A stretch of DNA of 64,000 nucleotides from Hermodice carunculata (taxonomy: Eukaryota > Annelida > Polychaeta > Eunicida > Amphinomidae): the NCBI GenBank assembly GCA_964020975.1, contig OZ026617.1:31792836-31856835 (forward strand). The letters run 5' to 3'. Shown in pieces: positions 38,131 through 48,995 of the stretch. How positions within the stretch are numbered: the stretch's first letter is position 1; every line of letters begins with the position of its first letter. The translations under genes and the position numbers were made by a program. The notes beneath the pieces are model-generated. The model was not told where the DNA came from. It ran no database searches and saw only the letters and a list, made by a program, of their open reading frames with translations.

Positions 38131-39223
38131 GGCCTATGGGCCTCTTGTATTACATAATGTGGGTGTCCTTGATCTTCTGTTGCAAGGTTGCTGAGGACAT
38201 AAAGTTAAGGAGTCACTCATTGTTGTCTTGGCACATGCAACAAAATTCATCACAGGAGTTTCACAAATTTAGCTATGATTACATGTGGAGCGAAGTGTCA
38301 CCTGCTGGACAATTTTTACATTAAGCTGTACATGTGCAGAAGCTACTTGAGGACTTCCAGCATTGAAATGAACAGGTGCTATATAGCCAGGATACTAGTC
38401 GAGCATTAGGCCTATGGGCCTCTTGTTTTTTTGTTTTGTTTTTGACTTGTCTTGAAAATTGACTTCCCACAGACATTAATGCTTATCTAAATATCAATCC
38501 TGGCATTACATTTACTGTTGCAGAAATGTTCTGTGTGCCAGAAATTAAGGAAGATGCATGCAAGATATGCATCTTTTGGGGCTTCTGCAGAGGAGGTTGT
38601 TAACACACCACACACAGTAAGCATAAAGTTCATCCTACATAGAGGGAGGGAGACAACAAAATAAGTCCTATGACAATCACAAACTACATTGTGGAACGCA
38701 TTTTATTTTTGGGGAGAAGGATAGTGGCTGTGCCACATTGTGGACCGCCTCCATGGAAGCCTTTCTCAGTGCCATAGGCAGAATTTATTGCGTGTAACCC
38801 CAGGTTGAATGTTGTAACTGCTTTGTAACAGATTGTTGCATGCCGACTAATTCATTCCAGTGTTTTGGTCTCTGTGGAAACTTCAAAGTATCAGGATTTT
38901 GATGCACACAATATTTCAATAGAGTCTGTTTTAAACGTTTCTTAATGTACAACACACGTAGATGCCAACATAAAAAATCCATTTCAGGGATAATTAGTAA
39001 TTGTCCTTAAGGGACAAAACATGAATGACAAAGAATAGTGAAGAAAGTTTTAAATTGTGAGGGGGGTAAATGCTGATATGGTCAAATTTTTGGCTGATTT
39101 CAGGGACCTTTGGCATCACTGGCAACAGTCCATCACAGCACAAGTGTTGCTCTTTATAATTTATTGTGAAAGAGTTACAAGCATACAATGGTCCCCCTTT
39201 TAACCCCAGGTGTACAAGAAGGG
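38131..39223. other. Unassigned DNA; repeat end and MITE fragment
   Basis: Another repeat terminus, GCATTAGGCCTATGGGCCTC, lies at 38404-38424. At 39185-39200 ACAATGGTCCCCCTTTTA resembles the left end of the CAGTGGTCCCCC MITE family, cut off by the TTAA element that follows. No gene is recognised. Confidence 0.4.
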
Positions 39224-39479
39224 TTAACTGTTTCAGTGCCAACTGCAACTAAAGTTCAACTACTAAACTAGAACTGCTGTGAATTAAAATAAGGGTGCTA
39301 GATTCATGTTTCTTGTAAACATACCTTTCATTCAAGTACATTTTGTACCAACATACCTGTATATAGAATATAGTAGTCCAGGTCAACAGCTTTCCTCTCC
39401 ATGTTTTGTGTGCAATGTGCCCAAAATGTGCTGAGGAAAGCTGTTGACTCAGTCCAAAATGTTGTACTAAAAGAATTAA
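39224..39479. mobile_element. TTAA-flanked MITE, family B (copy B1)
   Basis: It is flanked by TTAA on both sides. The left end CTGTTTCAGTGCCAACTGCA matches the inverted right ends of B2 and B3; the right end is more decayed. The core palindrome (39383-39447) has outer arms GTCAACAGCTTTCCT / AGGAAAGCTGTTGAC. B1 is inserted in the opposite orientation to B2 and B3. Confidence 0.65.
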
Positions 39480-39699
39480 AGTGAGCGTTAGCTGCTATAA
39501 ATTAATGTACAGCAGGAAAAATTGCAGTATGAAAAAAAAAAGAAGAGGAATTGCCTTTCTTTGAGGGTGGGCGTGGGGAGGAGAGATAAAATCAGTGTTG
39601 CCAACCCTCCAGAATCATTAAGGAAACTCAAAAATTCGGGTTGGAGAAAGTATAAATTGAGTAGTTATGTCTTGCCTCCCACAAATCTATCAGTACTTT

Positions 39700-40560
39700 T
39701 CTTTTATGCCTCCTTCGAAGAAGGTGGGCATGCAGCTTTGCTCTTGTCGGTTGCTTGGAAGAGAGACTGTGGTTTCTACACCATAACTCAAGAAGTTTTT
39801 GAGTTAGGACTTCGATAGTGCCCTGGTATATACTCCAACATAAGGGCTAAGTGAAGGTTGGAGGTGGTTGACCTTGAACCTATCTAAGATCACAGAGGTT
39901 GCATTATAAGTTTTGGTTTCCACACGATAACTAGAAAAGTTTTTATGATACGACCTGTATATTGCACAGGATAATAGTCCTTATCCATGGCTAGGCCAAG
40001 TTTGAAGATGGGTGACAGTGACCTATATTCAAATGCCACAAGGTCACTCTAGTGAACTTAGTTTCTGCCTTGAAACTCAAAATTTAAGTTATGACTTCAA
40101 TATTGCAGATGGTAATTTAGTCGTCAATTAGGGCTTGGTCAGCTAAGAAGATGGATGACTGACCAAATTCTTTAGGTCACCGCCTAGAGTGCTATTAGGG
40201 AACTTGGTTTCTGCATGGTAACAAAAGATGTTTTTTACCAGGGCTTTCATATTGCACAGGAATATAGTCTTCTATAAGAGCAAGGGCAAATTCTGAAATG
40301 GGTGACCTTGAGTCAATTCCCAAGGTCACAGAGCCACATTATTGAATTTGGTTTCTGCCTAATAACTGCATAATTTTTTTAGCCAGAGCATTTATTTTGT
40401 AGATGTTTATAGTCTTCTATTAGGGCTAGATCAGCTTCAAAGAGGGTGACCTTGACCTAAATTCCAAGGTCACAAGGCCACTTTAGAGGATTTGGTTTCT
40501 GCATCCACTTCCCAAGGTCATGAAGGCAAACATAATGATGGTGGGGGGTGGGTATCTATG
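39700..40560 (+). repeat. Long GGTCA-rich repeat (second copy)
   Basis: It runs parallel to 19475-21310: ATGCCTCCTTCGAAGAAGG, CACCATAACTCAAGAAGTTTT, GGTTGACCTTGAACCTAT, CCTTATCCATGGCTAGGCCA, GGTGACCTTGAGTCAATTCC and GGTCACAGAGCCACATTATT. It is shorter and lacks the nested MITE, so it supplies an outgroup for that insertion. Confidence 0.65.
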
Positions 40561-40579
40561 TTTTACAATCATGTCTTGT

Positions 40580-40647
<68 letters not shown>
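40580..40647. repeat. (TA)n-(GA)n compound microsatellite
   Basis: Ten TA units pass directly into about 24 GA units. It sits at the end of the GGTCA-rich repeat. Confidence 0.95.
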
Positions 40648-40650
<3 letters not shown>

Positions 40651-40739
40651 ATTTTCCAAAAATATACCTTCGGACTCCCAAATTTTCAGTTGGATAGGTT
40701 GGCAATACTGTAAAAGGAATGAAAATACCTTACTTGCTA

Positions 40740-40812
40740 CTTGGAAGTGATGTCTACAGAGGGGGTGGCCTCTCACCAGGTGAGGCCTTGAACAGGGAGG
40801 ATCACTGTAACT
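40740..40812. mobile_element. Right-end fragment of the CAGTGGTCCCC MITE family
   Basis: CAGAGGGGGTGGCCTCTCAC and GGGAGGATCACTGTA match the interior and right end of the copies at 13.5 and 20.6 kb. The left end is absent. Confidence 0.45.
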
Positions 40813-40976
40813 ATGGGTAAAATGAGGTAACTGCTTTATATGACTTTATAGGTAAAATGAGGGAACTGCTTTATTTGACTTGACAACACCATGAAAATGT
40901 GTGTTGTGAAATGGTTAATATGTATGCCTTAAACCATGTATAGTTGCCAGTTTGTTATGATAAATTGCTGAAACAT

Positions 40977-40978
<2 letters not shown>

Positions 40979-41029
<51 letters not shown>

Positions 41030-41039
41030 TGTATGTATG

Positions 41040-41120
<81 letters not shown>
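40979..41120. repeat. (TA)n-(TATG)n-(TA)n compound microsatellite
   Basis: A TA tract, then about ten TATG units, then about 38 TA units. Open frames in it are artefacts. Confidence 0.95.
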
Positions 41121-41125
<5 letters not shown>

Positions 41126-41788
41126 TAGGGGAAGTGAAAGTACATGAAACATGTTATCAAGCTGCCATGGTTGCATTGGTATGAATCCCACTCAGGTTTT
41201 ATGTGATGCTATGTATACAGAGTTTCCTGTCTGTTAGCTTATGGGATGGATGCAGCCATACAGGCACAAATGACTGGTCTTTTTATAACCTACCCCCATA
41301 AGTGAAGTTTGAGGGATATACTGTTTTAACTTGTCTGACTGTCCATCTGTTCATCCATTGCAGAATACTTGGCAGCAAAATATCCTGATTTATCCACCGC
41401 ACCAAACTCAAACGTACCTCCAATCCATTGTACCTAGATTCAAACATATATAAAAGTGAATACATCAAATGCATTTCAACATTGCACATGACAATTGGGA
41501 GATAAGATTATGCCCTAGTACAATCCCTTTTCCAGAAAAAGACAAAATAACAGGACAATATACAAGACACACAAGATCCAAGATGACGACATGGACATCA
41601 GAGAGACAGTGGAGCAGTGGCAGGTCTTGCTTTATTATTTTGTCTTCACATGGTTGTTTGTAAGCTTTTTGCTTATGGGGTATAGGCTCCAAAACATGTT
41701 CTGAGTAGTTACCCGCTAAGGGCCCTTAAATTTATTTGGGCTAATACAGCCTATGTCAAAATTTTACAGAGGAACGTGTGCAATATGG

Positions 41789-41790
<2 letters not shown>

Positions 41791-41835
<45 letters not shown>

Positions 41836-42846
41836 CTTTATTTATAGAGGGTAACTCAGTTAGTATAGCAGAATACTAATCTTCCCTGAGGCCCTCTAAA
41901 AGACAAATACAGTACAATACACGTGGTACATTTTGTTATACAATAAAATATGGGCTTTAAGAGTATTTAAGATACAATGACAGTACATTTACTCATTATC
42001 ACGTAATGAAATAATGTATCTTGTACAGTTCCTTTTAAATGACAACAACGTAGCAGATTTGGTTACTTCATTAGGTAGCCTATTCCAAGCTGTGGCTCCA
42101 TCATAACTGAAAGTCATTTTTTGATACCCAGTTTTGGGACGAGAAATGTAGAGTTTATCACAATTAGTTGATCTTAAATTCACAGAGTGTACATCTTTCA
42201 CATAATGGAACATTTTTGAGAGATAGTCTGGTGCCATACCATTCAAAGCCTTGAACACAAGTAGAGATTTCCTGTAAAAAATTCTTTCCTCAATTGTCAT
42301 CCAATGGAGCTTGTTAACTATCTTTGCATAACTCTGAAATTCATTGTTATTCACTACTAAATAGGCAGCCTGTTTGTGGAGACGCTGAACTTTTCTTCGG
42401 AAAGACTTTTTGCAGTTACCCCAAATGCTACAGCAGTAGTCTATATGTGGCAAAATGTAGGCACTTACAAACATTTTTCTTACATAGAAGGGTATGAAAT
42501 GCCGTATTTTCCTCAAGATATTTAGATTAACGGCAACCTTCTTACAAATATTAGAAACTTGTGCATCCCAAGTCAAAAACCTGTTTATACATAGACCAAG
42601 AATTTTTTGCTGGTTTACATTTTCCAGCAAGGCATCTTCTAAATAAATTTTCAGATTATCATCATCCAATGCTGCAGCTCTTCTTTTTGAAGTTAATAAC
42701 ATAGTTTTTGTTTTGTTTTGATTCGCAAATAGTACTTCCATAGGTGTACAGTTAAGACAGGGACAGGTTAGCTTATGGAGAGTAAAGAGTTCGGACTGCA
42801 GAATAAGGTAATGACTACTAGGAAGTGATTCTGGACAAAGAGACAA
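41791..42846 (-). pseudogene. 5'-truncated LINE: 3' part of the reverse transcriptase ORF
   Basis: A 285-codon frame on the minus strand (42846 down to 41989) carries the C-terminal part of a non-LTR retrotransposon polyprotein. Visible blocks are NKTKTMLLTSKR (the stretch after the catalytic YADD box), QQKILGLCIN-LTWDAQV, ILPHIDYCCSIWGNCKKS, RLHKQAAYLV, RKSLLVFKALNGMAPDYLS and YDGATAWNRLPNEV. These are typical of Jockey/CR1/L2-type elements without RNase H. The catalytic palm and endonuclease are missing, so the copy is 5'-truncated, as LINEs usually are. After the stop comes a 3' UTR with AATAAAG near 41842, running into a CT/TA microsatellite tail. Confidence 0.85.
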
Positions 42847-42964
42847 AAAATCACAAATACAATTGTAAAAAAAGTAGCAAGTTAGTAACGGTATCAGGTG
42901 ACAAGATATGTATTAGTTAGCCCACATGTACATGTATGTATATTCAATTAACCTAACCAGAAGG

Positions 42965-43042
42965 TTTAAAGCAAGCACTGGCTGCTATAAATTAATGTGC
43001 AGCTAGTAAAATTTCAGTATTTTCGAGAGAGAAAAAAAAAAA
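42965..43042 (+). repeat. Repeat matching the right flank of MITE B1
   Basis: TTTAAAGCAAGCACTGGCTG, CTATAAATTAATGTGCAGC and TTTCAGTAT followed by a run of A match 39476-39546 (TTAAAGTGAGCGTTAGCTGC, CTATAAATTAATGTACAGC, TTGCAGTAT). Here there is only one TTAA (42966-42969) and no MITE. Confidence 0.6.
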
Positions 43043-43281
43043 GAACAATGACGTGAATTAGAGCGCAGTCTGTAAATAAAGGGGGCCAAGCAAACAATTT
43101 GGTTGTACAACTTTGTTTTTTGGTTATTATATTTTTGGCAGGAGAAAAAATAAATGCCATGTATCTTTGTTTGGAAAACCATATAAGCAGTTCAGAGAAT
43201 CTTTTACTATACGGGTATACCAGTTTTGAAAAGATAAAAGGTGAAGGACATGTATCCAGTAAAGGCACATGTGTTGGACAG

Positions 43282-43512
43282 CTAAAAATCTTTTCCCAGT
43301 GCTAAATATTTGGGGAAATTTTTGTTGACCATATCACTGTAAATTTTAGCTGAAAAAGACTGAAGTAAAGGTGAGGTACAAATGCCAAGAGGTAATTGGT
43401 TCCATAGTGAGACAGTTAAAGGAAAGAATGGCTTATCAACAAAATCCGTGTTGGTGGTTGTAAGAATGGAACCAGATGATACAAGTACAAATTTGTTCAC
43501 TATTTTATGCAT
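43282..43512 (-). pseudogene. C-terminal tail of a second LINE
   Basis: On the minus strand a 76-codon frame contains FFPLTVSLWNQLPLGI followed by SFSAKIYSDM. This is the pattern at the extreme C-terminus of many Jockey/CR1-type reverse transcriptase ORFs (FFPRTV-WN-LP ... F...). Nothing upstream of that tail is recognised. It is in the same orientation as the LINE at 41.8-42.8 kb but is not the same copy, as that one keeps its own tail (WNRLPNEV). Confidence 0.5.
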
Positions 43513-44889
43513 AAAATATTAATTTTTAATACTCCTTTTTGTGTAGCCAGAATTGCCCATCCAGTCATGCCTTGAGCCTGTTTATTGACCTGATTACATT
43601 TTTTGGTGACCTTGACATCATTTTCAAGGTCACATGGCTTGTGTATGTAAAGCAGGGGGGCATCCAGTCTGTTGGTAACAACTGTTCTAGTTTCAAATTG
43701 TCATAAATTTTATTATTGATCTATTATATATGTATGGATGGAGAAATTGTGCAACAAATACAGGAGAAAGAAGACATTTGCAGATGACAAGACCACAGAA
43801 ATACTGTACAGTGTATGAATGGGAGAATGTCATGGGGCTGTGTGCGACATGTTCAGCTGTCATATTGTAGGTGTTGTCTAGCCTCTCATAACACTCACTG
43901 CCCCTTTACCACAACTGTGTAATTCAGACAAGATGATATTTTTAGACAGAACCTTATTGCAGAATTTCATTTATGGTTTGCACAAAAGATACTTGTGCAT
44001 AAATAGCAGTCACGACTCTATCCAACTTTGGTGGTGGCCGTCACAAGAAGAAAAGGGAAAAAGAAAAAAATGTATATATTGGTGCTACATTTATTTGGTT
44101 TCCATTTCTTTACTTTGGCAATTGGATTGAGTGAGACAGAGGCTCAGCAGTATGTTAAATTTTTACTACAGTGAAATCAAGTGCATAAAATCAAATCATG
44201 TGACTATCACTTTAGGTGGTTTGCTCTGTACAGAGTTCCAGGTGAGCTGGGGTTTGTTGTATAAATATAGAATAGATCTTTGGGGAAAAAAAAAAAGTTA
44301 AATACAGTTCTACGTAAAAATCAATAGATGATTAATATAGTCTGACACCAAGATGACAACATGACTAGTTTCATTCTACTAAGAAAATGTTTTGCGTGAC
44401 ACGTCTCATTTGTAACCTGAGGTATAAATCATACTGTGTCAGGCACTGAGCCTTTCCAGTCAGTCAGAGTGCAGTAATGTTGGCATGCTTTAACCTTTTT
44501 CCCCAGAGGACCAGATTCATGTCACATGAATTAAAACCTGATTCTGTGGGTAACCTGCCATGCCTACAATGTGAATATTAACATTCAATTAATATTTAGT
44601 GAATTCCTGGTATATATGTAGATGGGTATGCGGGTGTTTAATATTCATGGTTCTTTTTTGCGCACACATATTAAACTTCTGTAAATTGCTTTATTTTTGA
44701 ATGTTTAAATTTTTACAGTTTTTGTATTTTTGATATTTCACAGTAGTTTTGATTTCACTGCTTTGGACATAATTCCTATTCAAACAATATTAAACTACTA
44801 TTTCACAGTGTTTTCATTTTCACGGTTTTGTGCCATCAGTGAAATAAGCAAAAATAAGAGGTCCACAAAATTAAGGCAATTTACAGTAA
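43513..44889. other. No recognisable feature
   Basis: AT-rich DNA. A GTGACCTTGACATCATTTTC-AAGGTCAC inverted pair lies near 43601-43632. TTTAACCTTTTTCCCC at about 44490 resembles a lone family A terminus without a partner. Confidence 0.35.
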
Positions 44890-45103
44890 AACAGTGGTCC
44901 TCTCTTGAAAGGCCCCCCCCACCACCACCACCACACCCACCCACCCACACACACACAAGAGGCCATCCTCTCTTGTGAGGCCACTTCTCATTGTAGCAAG
45001 TTTACGTTTGCATTATATGGTCCCCCTCATAAGAGGCCTTCCTTCTTACAAGGCCACATTTCAGGTGCAGTTGGGGTGGCATAATTAGAGGGGGACCCAT
45101 GTA
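44890..45103. mobile_element. TA-flanked MITE (copy 3), expanded
   Basis: The left end is ACAGTGGTCCTCTCTTGAAA and the right end AGAGGGGGACCCATGTA, with GAGGCCATCCTCTCTTGTGA and AGGCCACATTTCAGGTGCAG inside, as in the other copies. A C-rich, CCA-rich and CA-rich stretch (44912-44957) has expanded in it. Confidence 0.65.
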
Positions 45104-46984
45104 TATTTCTATTTCTACAGCCCTGCTGACTTGTTTGAAGGCAACACTGACTGGCCAGTGACAGGTTGGTTAACTTAGACAAATAGGGCCTGTCAAACAT
45201 TATTAAAGAAGAAATTCAATCTTATTTCTTCTTTTTATGCATCATTTCTTGTGTGCAGATCAACAGAGCACGTGACCATTGAGGTCCTCTTGCTCTCATC
45301 CTAAAATGTTACTTGTTAACCTGGGAGGATATCTCAGTGACTTTTTCTGAATTTATGGCAAGATAACCAGAGTTAGCCTGTAATCCCCACAGACAATTTT
45401 AAGCAGGAAACAATTTGAAGTGCAGAAATTCGAGTGTGAACAGCACATGACTTAACAAGGCCTGTCTGTACTAACTTCCCTTCAACAGAATCCAGTATAA
45501 GCTTTTGAGGATAGAATGAATTATATGTTTACTTGTTGCCATTGTAATGTTGTGTGAGGAAAAAAGAAGAAATGGATGTACACAAAATGGGAAAAGCCAC
45601 AGAAGGCAGATTATTATTAAAGAAGTTTCTGTTAGTTACTCTTTGTGAGCAGATCCACAGGTAGCCTCATGTTTTCACCCAGAGGGAACTTGTACTGATG
45701 TGTCTGGAAGGAACTTTTCACAAATTACCAGGAGTAGTCCAGAGTTATAAATGTTGTGTGTTTTCCTTTTCTTTTTGAATCAAAGCAATTAGTCTCTAGG
45801 ATGTTTACAGGGGAAAAAATATCTTAAAGCTCCTGGGGAAGGACCCAAATGTAAGAGTTGACCTTTGTTTACATGTATTTGTTTTTGAGCACTTACATAT
45901 GTAAATCCTCAGTCAATAACTATAAACCCAAGTCACAAAATAGAGGTTGTATATCAAGTTTTATTTTCATGTATGTACGTCAATTACAATATATGAATAC
46001 ATATTAAGTTTCCCCAATGTGGTAAAAATAAAATTACATATACATGAAGAAAAATGTAGATTCTGAGAAAGCCTTTGATCATTAAGGAGTTAGTTGTACT
46101 GTCATTTAGGATGTCTTTCACTGGCTGTCATGTTTAATAGACTTTCTAAAAGGTTTTGTAAGCATCTCTTACTGACTATACAAGATGTGAAAACAGTATC
46201 ATTAACAGTCACAAAACAGATCTGGTTCTTATTTGCCAGTCTGTTTTACACCATGTACACCCCAATCTCCCATGACTGTTTGCTGGCTACCCATGGCAAC
46301 CATATATTAAAATAGGCAGAATAAATAAGAATAGGAAACAGCACCGTGCATTTGCATGCATCTATATTAGGATGTTTACATTACAATGAAAACTCTCCTG
46401 ACAGCTGTTAGCAGAATACATGCATAGTAACATTCATAAGCAACTATAAATGTTATTCTGAGTGGTAGTGAGTCAAGTATGTTACAGAGAATAAAAAGTC
46501 ACGTGTTATCTGAATTTTTCACACATGTATTACCACAGTGAACCCATTATATAGCCACCCTGTACAGATTATAGTGACCTCTGTTGGATGGACATAGTAA
46601 CTTTAACCTTCAAACCAGACACCAAGCACCCTCTCCAGAAAAAAGCCACTTTTCAAAATACAATTCATTTCAGTAATATGGACCCTGCCAGTGGGAGACC
46701 TTTGCATGTAGTTATCATGAATAGTAATTACAAAAGTGTTTATTCTTGGGTAAACCAAACGGGAAACACCACACAAACTGTCAACCTCCAGTGGTTCTGC
46801 AAAGTGAATAGGGCACATTTAGACTCAAAATTTTGGACCAAGGTCAGAGTGCTGTTTTAGCATCAAACACAATTAATAACCAACAAAAAAGCAACTTTAA
46901 ATGGTTTGCTGAGTAAAAAATGTGAAAGGAAAGTTTTGGCTGAAAATATCAAGTAGTAGTGCCTGCCCTTAATCAGTTAACATG
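45104..46984. other. No recognisable feature
   Basis: AT-rich DNA with short unrecognised frames. CAGTGAACCCATTATATAGC at about 46535 resembles a MITE terminus but lacks a partner. Confidence 0.35.
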
Positions 46985-47205
46985 TTAACCCTTTCCCGTT
47001 TAAATTGCCCAACAGCTCTTGCATGTAAGTTGTCGTCTTCCTTGATCTTTTTACTTAAATTTCTGGACAATAGAATACACCATTGATGAGAATTGTCGGT
47101 AAGACGTAATATGATATTCATAGTGCTGGCCAACAGTTTTCCTTGGCACAGGTTTGGAAAATTACACTTAACCTATGCCAAGGAAACTGTTAACTGAATT
47201 TTATT
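46985..47205. mobile_element. TTAA MITE, family A (copy A4), right end lost
   Basis: The left end TTAACCCTTTCCCGTTTAAA matches the inverted right end of A1, and GAGAATTGTCGGTAAGA matches the inverted A1 interior. The core palindrome (47129-47196) has arms CCAACAGTTTTCCTTGGCA and GCCAAGGAAACTGTTAAC. After the core the expected terminus is absent, so the copy is truncated or decayed on the right. Confidence 0.6.
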
Positions 47206-47444
47206 CTAAATTGTAAAGAGTCCAGGTTGGTGGTGTATGAGGAAGTACACCTTTCTGTAGTGCCTTTCAAACATATGCATAGCAACTCATACAAGCAACC
47301 AGCCAGTGGCCTACATTTGCAACTCTCATGAAAAAGCATGTACAACAGTCCTTGCTCTAGGAGACCATCCCTGGAATCAAGTTCAAAAGTGGTTGCTGAA
47401 GTATGTCCTGGTGCCAACACAGGCATTCTGTTTTTGTTGGGTAT

Positions 47445-47727
47445 CCTTCCTTCCTTCCTTCCTTCCTTCCTTCCTTCCTTCCTTCCTTCCTTCCTTCCTT
47501 CCTTCCTTCCTTCCTTCCTTCCTTCCTTCCTTCCTTCCTTCCTTCCTTCCTTCCTTCCTTCCTTCCTTCCTTCCTTCCTTCCTTCCTTCCTTCCTTCCTT
47601 CCTTCCTTCCTTCCTTCCTTCCTTCCTTCCTTCCTTCCTTCCTTCCTTCCTTCCTTCCTTCCTTCCTTCCTTCCTTCCTTCCTTCCTTCCTTCCTTCCTT
47701 CCTTCCTTCCTTCCTTCCTTCCTTCCC
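47445..47727. repeat. (CCTT)n microsatellite, about 70 uninterrupted units
   Basis: 283 bp of pure CCTT. All six frames are open through it, giving PSFL and GRKE repeats that are not proteins. It is a long polypyrimidine tract and probably highly variable in length. Confidence 0.98.
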
Positions 47728-47929
47728 AGCAATTTTGTTTGACTGTTTTATCAGACTCTTTTTCATTTGGAAACTCCAAACTTGCCATGATTATAACTCC
47801 AGACATGAAATCATGTCTTTTTATGAATAGGGTTGATGATTTTGAAAATTATGCAAATTAGGGCCATTTGAAAATTTAAATCTTGATAATCTCCAAAACT
47901 ATTATAGGTGCAGGTAACCAATCCAACTT

Positions 47930-48995
47930 CAATCGATAGGTTTGTAACACTGCACATTTTTATTATTTACATGTGACCTCAAAAGTCAAAGGTCAAGGTC
48001 ATTTGGACCTTTTAAATTTTCATCCAGCCATAACTCTCTCAATTTTCATCCAATTTTGACCATGTTGGACCCAAATTGTGGGTATTGCAACGCTACATAT
48101 TTTTGTAATTTACATATACCCTTCAAAGGTCAAGGCAAGACATAATATAATACAGTGTATTCATAGTGCTGACCAACAGTTTTCCTTGGCACAGGTTTTT
48201 TGGACCTTTGAAATTTTCATGCAGGCATGACTCAGTCAATTTTCATCCAATTTTGACCATGTTGGACTCAAATTGTAGATATTCCAACACTGCATATTTT
48301 TGTCACTTACATGTAACCTCTCAAGGTCAATGTCATTTTGCTATTTTAATTTTCCCATAACTCGGTCAATTTATCCAATTTTGATTATGTTGGGCCAAAT
48401 TGTAATACTGCATATTTTTGTTACTTACATGTGGCCTTCAAAGGTCAAGGTCATTTGGACCTTTAAAATTTTAATCCAATTTTAACCATGTTGCACCTAA
48501 AGTGTAGGTTTTGCAGCACTGCATGTTTTTGCAATATATATGTCACCTCTAAAGGTCAAATGTCAAGCTCATTTGGGCCTTTTAAATTTTCATCTGACAA
48601 TTACTTGGTCAATTTTCATCCACTTTTAGTCATGTTGGACTTAAATTGTAGGTATTAGAACACTGCACAATTTTGTAATTTACTTGTGACCTCTAAAGGT
48701 CAAAGCTCAATGTCATTTTGCCATTTGCACATTTTTTGTAATTTACACATGACCTCTAAAGGTCAAGGGTCAAGGTCATTTGGACCTTTCAAATTTTCCT
48801 CCAGCCATAACGCAGTCAATTTTCATCCAATTTTAGTCATGTCAGGCTTAAATTGTAGGTATTACAACACTGCACATTTTTGTGATTTACATGGAACTTC
48901 TAAAGGTCAAGGTCATTTGGACCTAGAAATTTTCATCTAGCCATATTTACAACTTTTAAATGCACACAGATTTGCTTTGAAGCAAATCTTTTCAA
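47930..48995 (+). repeat. Array of AGGTCA-type subrepeats, about 130-bp units
   Basis: About seven divergent units carry AAGGTCAAGGTCATTTGGAC, TTTCATCCAGCCATAACTC, CAATTTTCATCCAATTTT, CATGTTGGAC-AAATTGT and CTGCACATTTTTGTAATTTA. They are the same units as in the fold-back element at 15.9-16.7 kb, here all in one direction. The right edge has the shared terminus ACAGATTTGCTTTGAAGCAA; no left terminus is seen, so this looks like half of a fold-back element or an expanded arm. A piece of TTAA MITE core (48150-48196) is embedded in it. Confidence 0.7.

Noticed and set aside
47190-47861. Long open frames encoding PSFL and GRKE repeats on both strands
   Set aside because: They are translations of the CCTT microsatellite, which lacks stops in all frames.
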